64,000 nucleotides of DNA from Candidatus Coatesiibacteriota bacterium (GTDB lineage: Bacteria; RBG-13-66-14; B26-G2; JAUVZD01), in NCBI GenBank assembly GCA_030602715.1, contig JAUVZD010000001.1, forward strand, positions 1 to 64,000, given 5' to 3'. Positions 1 to 8,135 of the stretch are shown here, piece by piece. Every line of letters begins with the position of its first letter. Position 1 is the stretch's first letter. Position numbers and translations under genes: made by a program. The notes beneath the pieces were generated by a model, which worked only from the letters and a program-made list of their open reading frames with translations, did no database searches and was not told the DNA's origin.

Positions 1-345
1 CTTGGGGAATGCCTATAGTACATTAGCCGAGGTGGAGGAAAAGGGGGATAACTGTCGGAGGGCGATAGGGGCATATCAGGAAGCTTTGAAGGTTTATATG
101 CTTGAGCGATTTCCGATGGACTATGCCATGACCCAGAACAATTTGGGGACTGCCTATAGGACATTAGCCGAGGTGGAGGAAAAGGGGGATAACTGTCGGA
201 GGGCGATAGGGGCATATCAGGAAGCTTTGAAGGTTAGAACGCTTGAGCGATTTCAGATGCAGTATGCTACCACCCAGAACAACTTGGGGAATGCTTATAG
301 TACATTAGCCGAGGTGGAGGAAAAGGGGGATAACTGTCGGAGGGC
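1..345 (+). repeat. Tandem 141-bp coding repeats
   Basis: A 141-bp unit (47 codons) recurs with the block starting attagccgaggtggaggaaa at about 23, 164 and 305. Copies one and two share a stretch of roughly 70 bases with no change. The third copy diverges after its first half. Identity at DNA level, including silent sites, points to recent duplication or gene conversion. The array is cut by the window edge. Confidence 0.9.
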
Positions 346-466
346 GGTGAAGTCTTACCAAGAAGCACTGCATATATTCAAAAAGGAAAATATATACGAG
401 GCGATTACTTTTGTTGAAAAAAATATAGCCATATTAAAAGAATTTTGTCAAGATTTATTAGAATAG
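2..466 (+). CDS. TPR protein, C-terminal part (5' end outside window)
   Basis: This is the C-terminal end of a tetratricopeptide protein, probably a protein-protein interaction scaffold. The reading frame is open to the window edge, so the real start lies upstream and the first codon here (TTG) is not a credible start. Three repeats of about 47 residues are visible, each with the pattern QNNLG.AY..LAEVEEKGD followed by RRAIGAYQEALKV, typical of the longer TPR type seen in kinesin-light-chain-like and CHAT-associated proteins. The last about 40 residues leave the repeat and become lysine-rich and AT-rich. It converges with the minus-strand operon ending at 486. The partner and function are unknown. 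Confidence 0.8.
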   Translation: MGNAYSTLAEVEEKGDNCRRAIGAYQEALKVYMLERFPMDYAMTQNNLGTAYRTLAEVEEKGDNCRRAIGAYQEALKVRTLERFQMQYATTQNNLGNAYSTLAEVEEKGDNCRRAVKSYQEALHIFKKENIYEAITFVEKNIAILKEFCQDLLE

Positions 467-485
467 ATTTTGAAAAAAAGTTTTT

Positions 486-1145
486 TTACAAACCTAAATG
501 TATCTTACCCATCCCCAACATCCCCGCAATAGCCCTCACCACATCGCCGAAATCATTATAGGGCTGATAGTCAATCCCCTCCTGGTTGCATATCCGCGCC
601 AAATCCCCCTTAGCGAAGAGCACATCAGCCAGCTCGGCGACATGCTTGTCGGATAAGCCGTCGCCGATGTATATGCGGGGCTTAAGTTGTGGATAGAGCC
701 TCTGGAAATGATGCAGTTTGCAGTTTCCGCACTCCCCGCAGCCATCCTCATAGTGGGGGAAGTGGGGGATGAGCCGGTCTCCTGCTATTTCCAGATGGTT
801 GGAGTAGAATTCTATTCCTTCCAGACCGTATTTCTCAAATAGTATCTGGATATAGAAGTCCAGCCCGTCGGAGAGGACTATCAGGGGAATCTCATTTTCC
901 CGCAGAAGTTTCACTAAATGGGGAAAGTGGGGGTCCAGTAATTCATTGGAGAAGAATTTAGTCAGTTCCTCTTCTGTGGCTTTGGCTAAGTCGCACTCCT
1001 GTAGCAGGCACTCTCTGGAGTTGATGCGCCCCTCCTGCCAGGCTCGCACCACCTGGTCGGCGGCGCCGTTGGAGAAATGATGCAGGAAGCTGTTGCCCAC
1101 ATCCCGTTTGCTGATGGTGCCGTCAAAGTCGCAGAAGACTATCAT
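486..1145 (-). CDS. HAD-superfamily phosphatase, MtnX-like (HAD-IB)
   Basis: Predicted cytosolic phosphomonoesterase of 219 residues. Motif I DFDGTI (residues 6-11) supplies the nucleophile aspartate, LSDG (91-94) is motif II, and GDGLSD (161-166) is the acidic metal-binding motif IV. A cysteine cluster CGECGNCK (136-143) is typical of the MtnX-like branch, which includes 2,3-diketo-5-methylthio-1-phosphopentane phosphatase of methionine salvage. No other salvage gene is visible here, so the substrate is not settled. The ATG overlaps the pdxA stop by 4 bp, so the two are probably translationally coupled. It is the last gene of the operon, and I see no convincing terminator after it. Confidence 0.8.
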   Translation of the reverse strand: MIVFCDFDGTISKRDVGNSFLHHFSNGAADQVVRAWQEGRINSRECLLQECDLAKATEEELTKFFSNELLDPHFPHLVKLLRENEIPLIVLSDGLDFYIQILFEKYGLEGIEFYSNHLEIAGDRLIPHFPHYEDGCGECGNCKLHHFQRLYPQLKPRIYIGDGLSDKHVAELADVLFAKGDLARICNQEGIDYQPYNDFGDVVRAIAGMLGMGKIHLGL

Positions 1146-2137
1146 CGCTTCCCCCCACCGCCTTTGACCAGGTCAACTGCGAGCTTGATTGCCATCTTCG
1201 TGCTCTCCACATCGGCGTCTCCACTGCCGGCGAGGTCAAAAGCCGGTCCGTGGTCCGGCGAGGTGCGCACGAAGGGAAGCCCCCAGGTCACATTGACGCC
1301 GGGACCCAGCGATTTAAAAAAGATAAGTCCCTGGTCGTGATACATAGCGGTCACACCATGATATTCGCCGGGCTTGATGCGGGTGAGGAGGGAGTCCGCT
1401 GGAAGTGGTCCCGTCACCTCCATTCCCCTCCTCTGCAGGGCTTCAATCGCCGGCGAAATTATCTCCCCTTCCTCATCGCCCAGGATGCCATCTTCGCCGG
1501 CGTGGGGGTTGAGGGCACAGACCGCTATGCGCGGTGAGGGCTCGCCCATCGCCTGCAGGAGCTCGGTCAAGGCAAGTATCGTTCGGGTTATCGTGTCCAC
1601 AGTGAGGGCGTCTGCCACCCGGGAGAGGGGCAGGTGGCGGGTGACCAGCGCCAGGGATAGTTGTGGTCGCCAGAAGAGCATTGTCGGTTCGTCTGCGCCT
1701 GAGCGCTCGGCTAAATATTCGGTCTGACCGACGAAGCCGGGCAGAAGGCGGTTTATCGCCGACTTGGACAGGGGAGCGGTAACTATGGCGCTGAATCTCC
1801 CCTCTACCGCTAGCTCAATCGCCCTATCAAGGGACGCCAACGCTATGCGGGCGGAGGTTTCCTGGTCCAGCTTACCGACATCCTCCAGCTCCACCTCCCC
1901 AGCGCAGGGAAGCAAGCTGACCGTCCCGTTGGGGACATCTCCTTTTCTTATGGATTTAATCTTGGGCTTTGGATGAGGAAGTTTTTCTATCATACTTTCT
2001 ACAAGCTGAGGGGGAGCGATGAGGGTGTAGTGGGCGGGTGGGGGGTTTTTACCTAGTGCCTGCAACATCAGCTCCAAGCCCACACCACGGGGGTCGCCGG
2101 CGGTGATGGCAATGTGGGGGGTGGGGTCTGGGCTCAT
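1142..2137 (-). CDS. pdxA: 4-hydroxythreonine-4-phosphate dehydrogenase PdxA
   Basis: Oxidises 4-phosphohydroxy-L-threonine in the DXP-dependent pathway to pyridoxal 5'-phosphate. The protein has 331 residues, the family's usual length. The three histidines that bind the divalent metal in characterised PdxA are present: H168 in TRHLPL, H212 in NPHAGE and H267 in MYHDQG. The usual GHTE motif reads GQTE, with Q138 where E. coli has H136, and the N-terminal GDPAGIGPE is GDPRGVGLE. The fold and metal site are therefore kept, but substrate-site residues differ, and a related dehydrogenase with another substrate is possible. It lies downstream of a SurA-like gene, as in the proteobacterial surA-pdxA order. 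Confidence 0.88.
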   Translation of the reverse strand: MSPDPTPHIAITAGDPRGVGLELMLQALGKNPPPAHYTLIAPPQLVESMIEKLPHPKPKIKSIRKGDVPNGTVSLLPCAGEVELEDVGKLDQETSARIALASLDRAIELAVEGRFSAIVTAPLSKSAINRLLPGFVGQTEYLAERSGADEPTMLFWRPQLSLALVTRHLPLSRVADALTVDTITRTILALTELLQAMGEPSPRIAVCALNPHAGEDGILGDEEGEIISPAIEALQRRGMEVTGPLPADSLLTRIKPGEYHGVTAMYHDQGLIFFKSLGPGVNVTWGLPFVRTSPDHGPAFDLAGSGDADVESTKMAIKLAVDLVKGGGGKR

Positions 2138-2277
2138 AGCGATTTCCTGTTTGAGTAATTATGGGTGGGGGATAGGAGATTGAACATCAGAGGGATATGG
2201 GGAAGATTAGGCGAAAGTGGGGGTGGGGATGTTTTTACAGCATAATTTCAGGGGTGGGTGATTCAATTCCCCCTCTA

Positions 2278-2562
2278 TCACTCCTCCATCCACATCTCCT
2301 GCGGGCTGAGCTTGCGTTCTTCAGTTATTCGGTAGCACTCCGAAGCCTGGGTTGGGGGCATGCCCCTTCCGGGGAGGGCGACAATCTGCACGGTCAGGTG
2401 TTTTGAGGGATACTTTATCAACAGGGTATCCCCCACCGATACCTCCTTGCCGGATTTGGCTCGGATGTCGTTGACCGAGATGCGCCCCGCCTCACAGAAC
2501 TCCTTTGCCTTGGGGCGCCTCTTAATTAGACGGGATTCCTTGAGAAAGATGTCCAGGCGCAT
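2278..2562 (-). CDS. S4-domain RNA-binding protein, RqcP/Hsp15-like
   Basis: A small S4-domain protein of 94 residues. The first about 60 residues carry the S4 pattern RLDIFLKESRLIKRR, then ISVNDIRAKSGKEVSVGD, as in RqcP (YabO) and Hsp15. Those proteins bind the 50S subunit or peptidyl-tRNA during rescue of stalled ribosomes. Its role here is inferred from family only. It starts 11 bp after the stop of the SurA-like gene. I see no good Shine-Dalgarno sequence in that gap, so translational coupling is likely. A 140-bp gap separates it from pdxA. Confidence 0.8.
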   Translation of the reverse strand: MRLDIFLKESRLIKRRPKAKEFCEAGRISVNDIRAKSGKEVSVGDTLLIKYPSKHLTVQIVALPGRGMPPTQASECYRITEERKLSPQEMWMEE

Positions 2563-2573
2563 GATGGGAAGTT

Positions 2574-3881
2574 TCAGTCGCCGTGAATCATAATATAAGC
2601 CCTTGCCCGTAGCTTCTGCACCAGTTTGTCCTTTTCCTGCCCCATCTTCTCCGCCCAGAGTATGTCCTTTATCATATTGCGGGCTTCCTCCTGGCTGGGC
2701 TTACCCCCGGGGTTTATGGAGTTGAGCTTGGAGATGAAGATGGCGAATTGGTCCTCAATGAGGTCGCTTACCTCCCCCGGTTCAGCGTTCTCCAACTGAA
2801 GGGCTAGTTTTGGATAGTCCTGGGTCATGAGGTCCAGTTCGGATTGGGGGACGGAGTAGGCGTTGACCTCCACGCCGGAGGGGATATCGGCTTTCTCCAG
2901 GGCTTCATTGGCTGTGTCGCTTTCGGAGAGCAGGGGGATCAGTTCTTCAGCTAATAGGCGCAGTCTCACCAGTTGCTGTGGCGCCAAATCCACCGACATG
3001 ACGATATGGCGGACGGCGATAGCCTCGTTCTTCTTGGCTTCCAGCTTGATAATCTGCATCCCGTCTTTGGTGAGCACCGGCTCGGATATCTCCCCCACCT
3101 CCAGGGAGAAGGCTACATTTTCAAATTCGGGATAGTATTTGCCCCGCTCAAAGAAATCCAGGTAACCGCCCTTGGGGGCGTCAAAGGAAAATTCTGAATA
3201 CTGTTTTGCCAACTCACCAAAATCTTCCCCGGCTTCGGCGCGTGTTTTCAACTCCAGAAGTTTCTGTCTGACCGCCTCCATCTCCGCTTCTCCGGGGACC
3301 TTGGGCACCTCAAGGAGTTCAAAGTCAACATAGGTGGGCAGGAGCAACTCGTCTTCGTGGGTTTTGAAGTAATCTGCGATTTCGTCCTCGCTTATGCGGA
3401 TCTTGGGGGAGACCTCCTGCATTAGGTAGCGGGAGATCATCATATCGTCGTGGATGCGTTCAAAGTAGCGTTTGCGCAGTTCACGTTCGTTTATCCCTTG
3501 TTCTTCCAAAAAAATCTGGTAGTCGGATATGCTCTCAAAGTTGGACTTGAAAAAATCCACATGATCGTTCACATAGGGTTCCACTTCAGAATCGGATATG
3601 TAGATGCCGACATCGTCGGCGGCTTGGATGAGCAGGCTGTTGTCAATCAGGTCCTGAAGCACCTGGTTGCCGAAGATGTTCATATCTAAGGTGGAGAGTT
3701 GAGATTTTCCCATCTCTTGCACGCGGATGACCAGCTCCTCATCAAACTGGGAGAGGAGGATGACATCGTCGTTGACCACCGCCAGGGTGGCGTCAACCAG
3801 TTCGGCTTGGGCGGAAATAGCACCCCCAAGTGAAAAAGTGGACAGGGCTACCAGCGCAAATATTTTACGGATAAGAGACAA
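2574..3881 (-). CDS. SurA-like periplasmic peptidyl-prolyl isomerase/chaperone
   Basis: Periplasmic folding factor of 435 residues. A signal peptide (residues 1-26, ending SAQA) is followed by the SurA N-terminal pattern VVNDDVILLSQFDEE. Helical chaperone sequence runs to about residue 170. Then comes a parvulin (PpiC) domain at about 180-280 with FGELAKQYS and a G-G-L-type glycine motif read as KGGYLDFF. A second, degenerate parvulin-like segment starts near AVRHIV. SurA proteins hold unfolded outer-membrane proteins for the BAM machine. The start codon is TTG, preceded by GGGGAAGAGG. It is the third parvulin gene in a row and sits before rqcP-like and pdxA genes. Confidence 0.85.
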   Translation of the reverse strand: MSLIRKIFALVALSTFSLGGAISAQAELVDATLAVVNDDVILLSQFDEELVIRVQEMGKSQLSTLDMNIFGNQVLQDLIDNSLLIQAADDVGIYISDSEVEPYVNDHVDFFKSNFESISDYQIFLEEQGINERELRKRYFERIHDDMMISRYLMQEVSPKIRISEDEIADYFKTHEDELLLPTYVDFELLEVPKVPGEAEMEAVRQKLLELKTRAEAGEDFGELAKQYSEFSFDAPKGGYLDFFERGKYYPEFENVAFSLEVGEISEPVLTKDGMQIIKLEAKKNEAIAVRHIVMSVDLAPQQLVRLRLLAEELIPLLSESDTANEALEKADIPSGVEVNAYSVPQSELDLMTQDYPKLALQLENAEPGEVSDLIEDQFAIFISKLNSINPGGKPSQEEARNMIKDILWAEKMGQEKDKLVQKLRARAYIMIHGD

Positions 3882-3975
3882 CCTCTTCCCCTTCTGGGCT
3901 TTTTCACCACTATGTTTGGCTATAAATTGACCACCATATCGGTGGTCGCATTCTTTCCACTGTAGAATCTTTTCC

Positions 3976-4899
3976 TTAATCTTGTTGATATTTGGCTATG
4001 AACTCCTCCAGGGAGTCTTCATCCACATTGATGTATATCTTTTCCTTCAAGAGCTTAAGCCATTTTTCATAGTTTGCCTTGTAAGCCACCCTGAATCTCT
4101 CCAGATCAAGCGTCTTTGACCATTCACCTTCGGAGGGTTTAGAGCGGGAGATCAGCAAGAAGATGTGAAATCCAAACTCGGTCTGGACTACTTTACTTAT
4201 CTGGTCGGGCTCAAGTGTAGTTAAAGTCTCGCTAAACTTCTCCGGCAAATCGTCGCCGGGCACCGGACCGACCAAGCCACCGTTATTTCTGGAGGCGGAG
4301 ATGGATCTCTCCCTTGCCAGAATGGCGAAGTCCGCCCCCCATTTGATCTCCTCCGTTTCCTCTCCGCTCTCCCCGCCTTGCAGTTCATCAAGCAGTTGGG
4401 AGGCTTCCTCCTCGGTCTTAACGGTTATCTCCCGAAAGGTATACAGGGTTCCACTGGGGCTCTCCCTGGGGGTTATGGTTACCGCCTCAAGCTCGTCGTC
4501 GCTTATCTTGCCGGCTACCTCCTGTTCCACAATCTTGGTGATTATCAGGTCCTCCCGGGCGGTCTCCCGGGAATACTCCTCGGAGGGGGGGATGTTCAGA
4601 TTCTCCAAGTATTCATCCAGCTCATTCTCACCGACTGTGACCCCCAGGGATTCCGCGTAGGTCAAGATTAAAAGCCTATCTATCAAGTCGTCCAGAATCC
4701 CCCGGATTGCCTGTGGGGAGATGGATTCGTGAGGGAGCCCTTTGGTAATCTGGGTGATACGCCGGTCCAGGTCAACGGCGGTTATGGTCTTCTCCCCCAC
4801 GATAGCGATGACCTTTTCCTCTCCCCCCTTGCATCCAAAGAGAAGGGCAAGTCCTGCTGCCAGGAGGAGTATGGTGCTTAATGCCAATCTTTTTCTCAT
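3976..4899 (-). CDS. Parvulin-type peptidyl-prolyl isomerase lipoprotein
   Basis: Lipid-anchored PPIase of 307 residues in the PrsA/PpiC style. The N-terminus has positive residues, a hydrophobic stretch and the lipobox LLFGC (Cys23), so it should be anchored in the membrane. A SurA-like helical N-domain (ITAVDLDRRI onward, about 40-130) precedes one parvulin domain at about 150-255, with FAILARERS, NGGLVGPV and EFGFHIFLL. The C-terminal 50 residues are helical and charged. It lies 46 bp after the 574-residue paralogue and about 95 bp before the SurA-like gene, within one operon. Confidence 0.85.
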   Translation of the reverse strand: MRKRLALSTILLLAAGLALLFGCKGGEEKVIAIVGEKTITAVDLDRRITQITKGLPHESISPQAIRGILDDLIDRLLILTYAESLGVTVGENELDEYLENLNIPPSEEYSRETAREDLIITKIVEQEVAGKISDDELEAVTITPRESPSGTLYTFREITVKTEEEASQLLDELQGGESGEETEEIKWGADFAILARERSISASRNNGGLVGPVPGDDLPEKFSETLTTLEPDQISKVVQTEFGFHIFLLISRSKPSEGEWSKTLDLERFRVAYKANYEKWLKLLKEKIYINVDEDSLEEFIAKYQQD

Positions 4900-4945
4900 T
4901 GACGTAAACCTTGGTTGATTACTTCAGTTGGCGGGGGTGGGGCTA

Positions 4946-6670
4946 TTATTGGTTGATTTCCTTTTGCATCTCTTTAGCCGCCCGCAATACCTCCTGGAAG
5001 GTGTCTTCAAACATCTCCCAATCGTAGTTGTTGAGTATCTCTTCCATCCAGGTGCGGCACTTTTCGTCTATCTCTTCGCTTCCCTCCCGCTCAGCCATGA
5101 TGTACCTCAACGCTTTTTTGTAAGTAGTTTCGTCGTTGATGTCTTCATGGTAGGCTTCGTTGTATTGAACCACCCAGATTATGTCGTAGCCGTTGGGGGT
5201 AGGGATGGGGTCGGAATGGGTGTTCGGCTCCAGGGCAAAGGCTTCAGCGGAAGCTTCCGGGTAATTGGGGTCGTCACGATAGAGGGTGACCATACCGGGG
5301 GAGAATTCCTGGTCCCGGGAGGCTTCGTCAATGGAATATTCCTTCACCGCTCTGGTGCGCTCCCCGGTCTCTTCCACATCTTTTATAACCTGCAAAGCCT
5401 CTTCCTCGGTGGGAACACGAATCATGACCACTTTGACATTCTCCTCATCGGAAAATTTATCCATGTGGGAATTGTAATACTCTATAACCTCTTCTTTTAT
5501 CGGCTTGGGAATCTGGGGATAGAACTGTTCTTGGTAGAGTTTGTCAACGGCGTGCTTTTCCTTCAGTTCGTGAAGCTCCTTGGCTATATCCTCCCGGGAG
5601 GCATAATCCCTGCTATAAGATTCTTCAACCAGGAGGTGGCTGGAGGTTACATCCTTAAGGCGAGTGATTACCGCATCGCGGACATATTCTACATCTTCAT
5701 CCAGTTTCTCTCTCAACGGTTGGGGGAGGTATCCATCAATGGCGATGATATCAATACCGCACTGGTAGTCGCCTGCGGTTGATGCGACCGTTTCTTGCTC
5801 GTAAGCTGTAAATAGCTCCTCCTCGGAACCGTAAAGGATGATCTCTATCGCCTCTTCATTGATCTGGAAATTGTGCTTCTCCAAAAGGTTTTCCCGGTAT
5901 TCGTCCAGAGCTTCTTTCTTCTTCGTTTCCAAGATAAAATTGTAGATCTGGTCCTTGGCTTCATCATACTCACCGACCTCAAAATCGGTGATGTCCACCA
6001 CTTGAAAGACGAGATAGCCGAATCCACCGGGGTCGGCGATTGGTTTGGAGATGTCGCCTTTCTTCAGCTTGAATATCTCTTGATGCAGTTCGTCAAGTCC
6101 ATAACGGACGATCAGTGGCTCCAACCTGTAAGCTTCGTTGTAATCTATGGAGATCTCTTTGAGCACCTCCAGGAAGTCCTCACCGCCAAGCACCCGTTCT
6201 CGGGCTTCCTCAGCCACGCTCTTCTTGGAGGTGTGGATGACATAGACATGATATTGAGAGAAGGATTTGGAATAAAAGTCCTTGATCTCCTCCTCGGTTA
6301 CGAATACCGGCGCAGTAATCTCATCTTTTAGGGCTAATTGGGATAGTTCATTCAGCTTGATCTGGAATTTGCTCTGGAATTTGCTATCGTCAAAGTAACC
6401 GAGCTTCTCCGCCTCAAGATACATGGCTTCCTTGATGAGGACAATCTTCAGGAATGCTTCTACATCCTCAACCGCCTCCATGAGCGGGCGATTTGCGGGG
6501 TCTTCCTCCTTTGAGGCTCGGGCATAGTAATCCATGAAGTCTCCGATGGTGATTACCTTATCCTCAATGCGAGCCATGGGTTTGTCTTTGTCCACACCCT
6601 TGCAACCCAAGAGCAGGGAAAGGCTCAAAGCCATAACCAAAATCGTAAACACAATGGTCGTCCGATGCAT
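4946..6670 (-). CDS. Parvulin-type PPIase lipoprotein with two PpiC-like domains
   Basis: Predicted lipoprotein foldase of 574 residues, first gene of the folding operon. The lipobox is LLLGC (Cys23). A SurA-like N-terminal region runs to about residue 120. A first parvulin-like domain lies at about 125-235 and a second at about 390-510, with FSPGMVTLY and PNGYDIIWVV in its end. The middle part (240-380) is helical. The ATG is preceded by AAAGGAG. A perfect 6-bp hairpin (CCCGCG/CGCGGG, 6712-6728) without a T-run sits in the leader. A weak promoter, TTGATT-17-AATATA, can be read just past the tRNA-Asp 3' end. Catalytic activity of either domain is inferred from family. Confidence 0.82.
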   Translation of the reverse strand: MHRTTIVFTILVMALSLSLLLGCKGVDKDKPMARIEDKVITIGDFMDYYARASKEEDPANRPLMEAVEDVEAFLKIVLIKEAMYLEAEKLGYFDDSKFQSKFQIKLNELSQLALKDEITAPVFVTEEEIKDFYSKSFSQYHVYVIHTSKKSVAEEARERVLGGEDFLEVLKEISIDYNEAYRLEPLIVRYGLDELHQEIFKLKKGDISKPIADPGGFGYLVFQVVDITDFEVGEYDEAKDQIYNFILETKKKEALDEYRENLLEKHNFQINEEAIEIILYGSEEELFTAYEQETVASTAGDYQCGIDIIAIDGYLPQPLREKLDEDVEYVRDAVITRLKDVTSSHLLVEESYSRDYASREDIAKELHELKEKHAVDKLYQEQFYPQIPKPIKEEVIEYYNSHMDKFSDEENVKVVMIRVPTEEEALQVIKDVEETGERTRAVKEYSIDEASRDQEFSPGMVTLYRDDPNYPEASAEAFALEPNTHSDPIPTPNGYDIIWVVQYNEAYHEDINDETTYKKALRYIMAEREGSEEIDEKCRTWMEEILNNYDWEMFEDTFQEVLRAAKEMQKEINQ

Positions 6671-6764
6671 GGAAGAACTCCTTTCTGATAGGGTCTTGTC
6701 TTGCTAAGATACCCGCGGAGATCGCGGGCTCCCTATATTGTCGGTGATAGTTACATAATCAAAT

Positions 6765-6839
6765 CGGGGCCGACGGGGATCGAACCCGCAACTTCTGGCG
6801 TGACAGGCCAGTGCTCTAGCCAAATTGAACTACGGCCCC
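6765..6839 (-). tRNA. tRNA-Asp (GTC)
   Basis: Cloverleaf of 75 nt. The acceptor pairs GGGGCCG with CGGCCCC and the discriminator is G, as expected for Asp. The anticodon stem CTGGC/GCCAG holds the loop CTGTCAC, anticodon GTC. The T arm is GCGGG-TTCGATC-CCCGT. No CCA is encoded. Confidence 0.95.
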
Positions 6840-6851
6840 AACGGGATGGAT

Positions 6852-6880
6852 AAACTAACATAATAGCGAAGAAAATGCAA
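6852..6880 (-). promoter_or_regulatory. Probable promoter of tRNA-Asp
   Basis: On the minus strand TTGCAT and TAGTTT are separated by 17 bp, with a TG one base before the -10. The predicted start falls just upstream of the tRNA. Confidence 0.45.
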
Positions 6881-6942
6881 GGAAAATTAATGCAATCCCG
6901 CTTGAAAGACCGAACCGAATTCAAGTGTGAGCCTTTTCCCCT

Positions 6943-7689
6943 CTAAGAGCCTGCCAGGGCATACCGGGCTTCTTTGACTATCACCAGACCGGAGGAGGTC
7001 CCCAGCCGGATAGCCCCCGCAGAGAGCATGGCTTTGGTGGATTCAAAACTGCGGATTCCACCGGAGGCTTTAATTCCCAGCCTTCCTTTGAGCAAGCTGT
7101 GCAGGAGCTTTACCTCGGAGATATCTGTGGCGGTTCCGCTTACGCCGGTGGAGGTCTTGACCATATCTGCCCCGCTGTCCAGCACCGCCTGGGCTGAAGA
7201 TATTATCTGGGATTCCTCAAGCAGGGGGGTTTCAATGATCACCTTGACCGGAACAGGGGTTACCTCGGAGACGATGAGGGAGAGCTCCTTACAGACGAAG
7301 GCATAATCTCCGTTGAGTAATGCCCCCAGATTGGCTACCACATCCAGCTCCTTGGCACCATTAATCACCGCATCGGATGCGCAATAGACCTTCACCTTGG
7401 TGGTATCCTCCCCGAAGGGGAAGGAGACGACCGTGGTTACCAGCACACTGCTTTGGGCGAGCTCACTCTGTGCAAAGGTCACAAAGGCGGGGGGGATGCA
7501 GACCGCATGGAAGCCATACTGCACCGCTTCCCGACACAGGCGGAGCACATCCTTCTCCCCGGTTCCGAAGTCAAGGAGGGTGTGGTCAATGTAGGCGGCA
7601 ATGGCGGAAGCTATCTTCTCGCCGCTCAAATCAACGGGGGATATTGGATTATCATGGTTGGCGCTGGGGGATTCTTCTTCTGCGTTCAT
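6943..7689 (-). CDS. deoC: Deoxyribose-phosphate aldolase
   Basis: Cleaves 2-deoxyribose 5-phosphate to glyceraldehyde 3-phosphate and acetaldehyde in deoxynucleoside catabolism. The protein has 248 residues. Family motifs IDHTLL, ELDVVANLG, VKTSTG (with the Schiff-base lysine) and GIKASGGIR are all present. The frame stays open upstream through the opposite strand of tRNA-Phe. The ATG at 7689 is chosen because everything before it is non-homologous and would overlap the tRNA. The short upstream space is shared with the divergent tRNA-Phe promoter. No other deo gene is adjacent. Confidence 0.92.
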   Translation of the reverse strand: MNAEEESPSANHDNPISPVDLSGEKIASAIAAYIDHTLLDFGTGEKDVLRLCREAVQYGFHAVCIPPAFVTFAQSELAQSSVLVTTVVSFPFGEDTTKVKVYCASDAVINGAKELDVVANLGALLNGDYAFVCKELSLIVSEVTPVPVKVIIETPLLEESQIISSAQAVLDSGADMVKTSTGVSGTATDISEVKLLHSLLKGRLGIKASGGIRSFESTKAMLSAGAIRLGTSSGLVIVKEARYALAGS

Positions 7690-7719
7690 CTCTGTCGCTC
7701 TTTGGACAATTTTTTTGCC

Positions 7720-7746
7720 TTGACACTTTGCGAATTCTGTGCTAAT
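7720..7746 (+). promoter_or_regulatory. Probable promoter of tRNA-Phe
   Basis: TTGACA and an extended -10 TGtGCTAAT are spaced 15 bp apart, 23 bp before the tRNA. It lies in the deoC 5' region on the opposite strand. Confidence 0.5.
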
Positions 7747-7769
7747 CTGCTCATTGTTGTTATATCGGT

Positions 7770-7842
7770 GGTGCCCTAGCTCAGTTGGTAGAGCACAGGA
7801 CTGAAAATCCTGGTGTCCCCGGTTCAATCCCGGGGGGCACCA
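7770..7842 (+). tRNA. tRNA-Phe (GAA)
   Basis: Cloverleaf of 73 nt. The acceptor GGTGCCC pairs with GGGCACC and the discriminator is A. The anticodon stem CAGGA/TCCTG holds the loop CTGAAAA, anticodon GAA. The T arm is CCCGG-TTCAATC-CCGGG. No CCA is encoded. Confidence 0.95.
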
Positions 7843-7905
7843 CTTTTATTATCGCTTTTTTCCTGAGAAGCCTTGAGTTTTCCGATAGGGGGAATGATTT
7901 TGGGC

Positions 7906-7934
7906 TTGCCCCCACAGTGTTCTCAGGTTATAAT
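7906..7934 (+). promoter_or_regulatory. Probable sigma-70-type promoter of tRNA-Thr
   Basis: TTGCCC and a perfect TATAAT are spaced 17 bp apart, ending 9 bp before the tRNA 5' end. Confidence 0.65.
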
Positions 7935-7943
7935 CTATTAGAA

Positions 7944-8017
7944 GCCCCTGTAGCTCAGGTCGGTAGAGCACATCACTCGTAATGATGGGGTCGCCGGTTC
8001 AAATCCGGCCGGGGGCT
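7944..8017 (+). tRNA. tRNA-Thr (CGT)
   Basis: Cloverleaf of 74 nt. The acceptor GCCCCTG pairs with CGGGGGC, with one T-G pair, and the discriminator is T. The anticodon stem CATCA/TGATG holds the loop CTCGTAA, anticodon CGT. The T arm is GCCGG-TTCAAAT-CCGGC. No CCA is encoded. Confidence 0.93.
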
Positions 8018-8081
8018 CTTCTCTTTGGTTTATTCTAGCAAAAAAGCGGTTTGATGGGGGAAATATTTTTTAGGTCAAGGA

Positions 8082-8115
8082 AAAAACCGGCGCAGATGTG
8101 GATGGCGCCGGCTTT
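8082..8115 (-). terminator. Intrinsic terminator of the ftsEX-ctpA operon
   Basis: A 7-bp GC stem (CCGGCGC/GCGCCGG) with an 11-base loop is followed by six T on the minus strand, 20 bp after the ctpA stop. Confidence 0.75.
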
Positions 8116-8135
8116 TCTTCTACTTCAAGCTGAGC

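Noticed and set aside
4928-5782. 284-codon open frame on the plus strand
   Set aside because: It is the reverse of the 574-residue parvulin gene. The translation is a low-quality mix of F, V and G runs with no ribosome-binding site, while the minus strand has a clear lipoprotein and parvulin pattern.
7690-7827. N-terminal extension of deoC by 46 codons
   Set aside because: It would run through the complement of tRNA-Phe and its promoter and has no similarity to DeoC N-termini.
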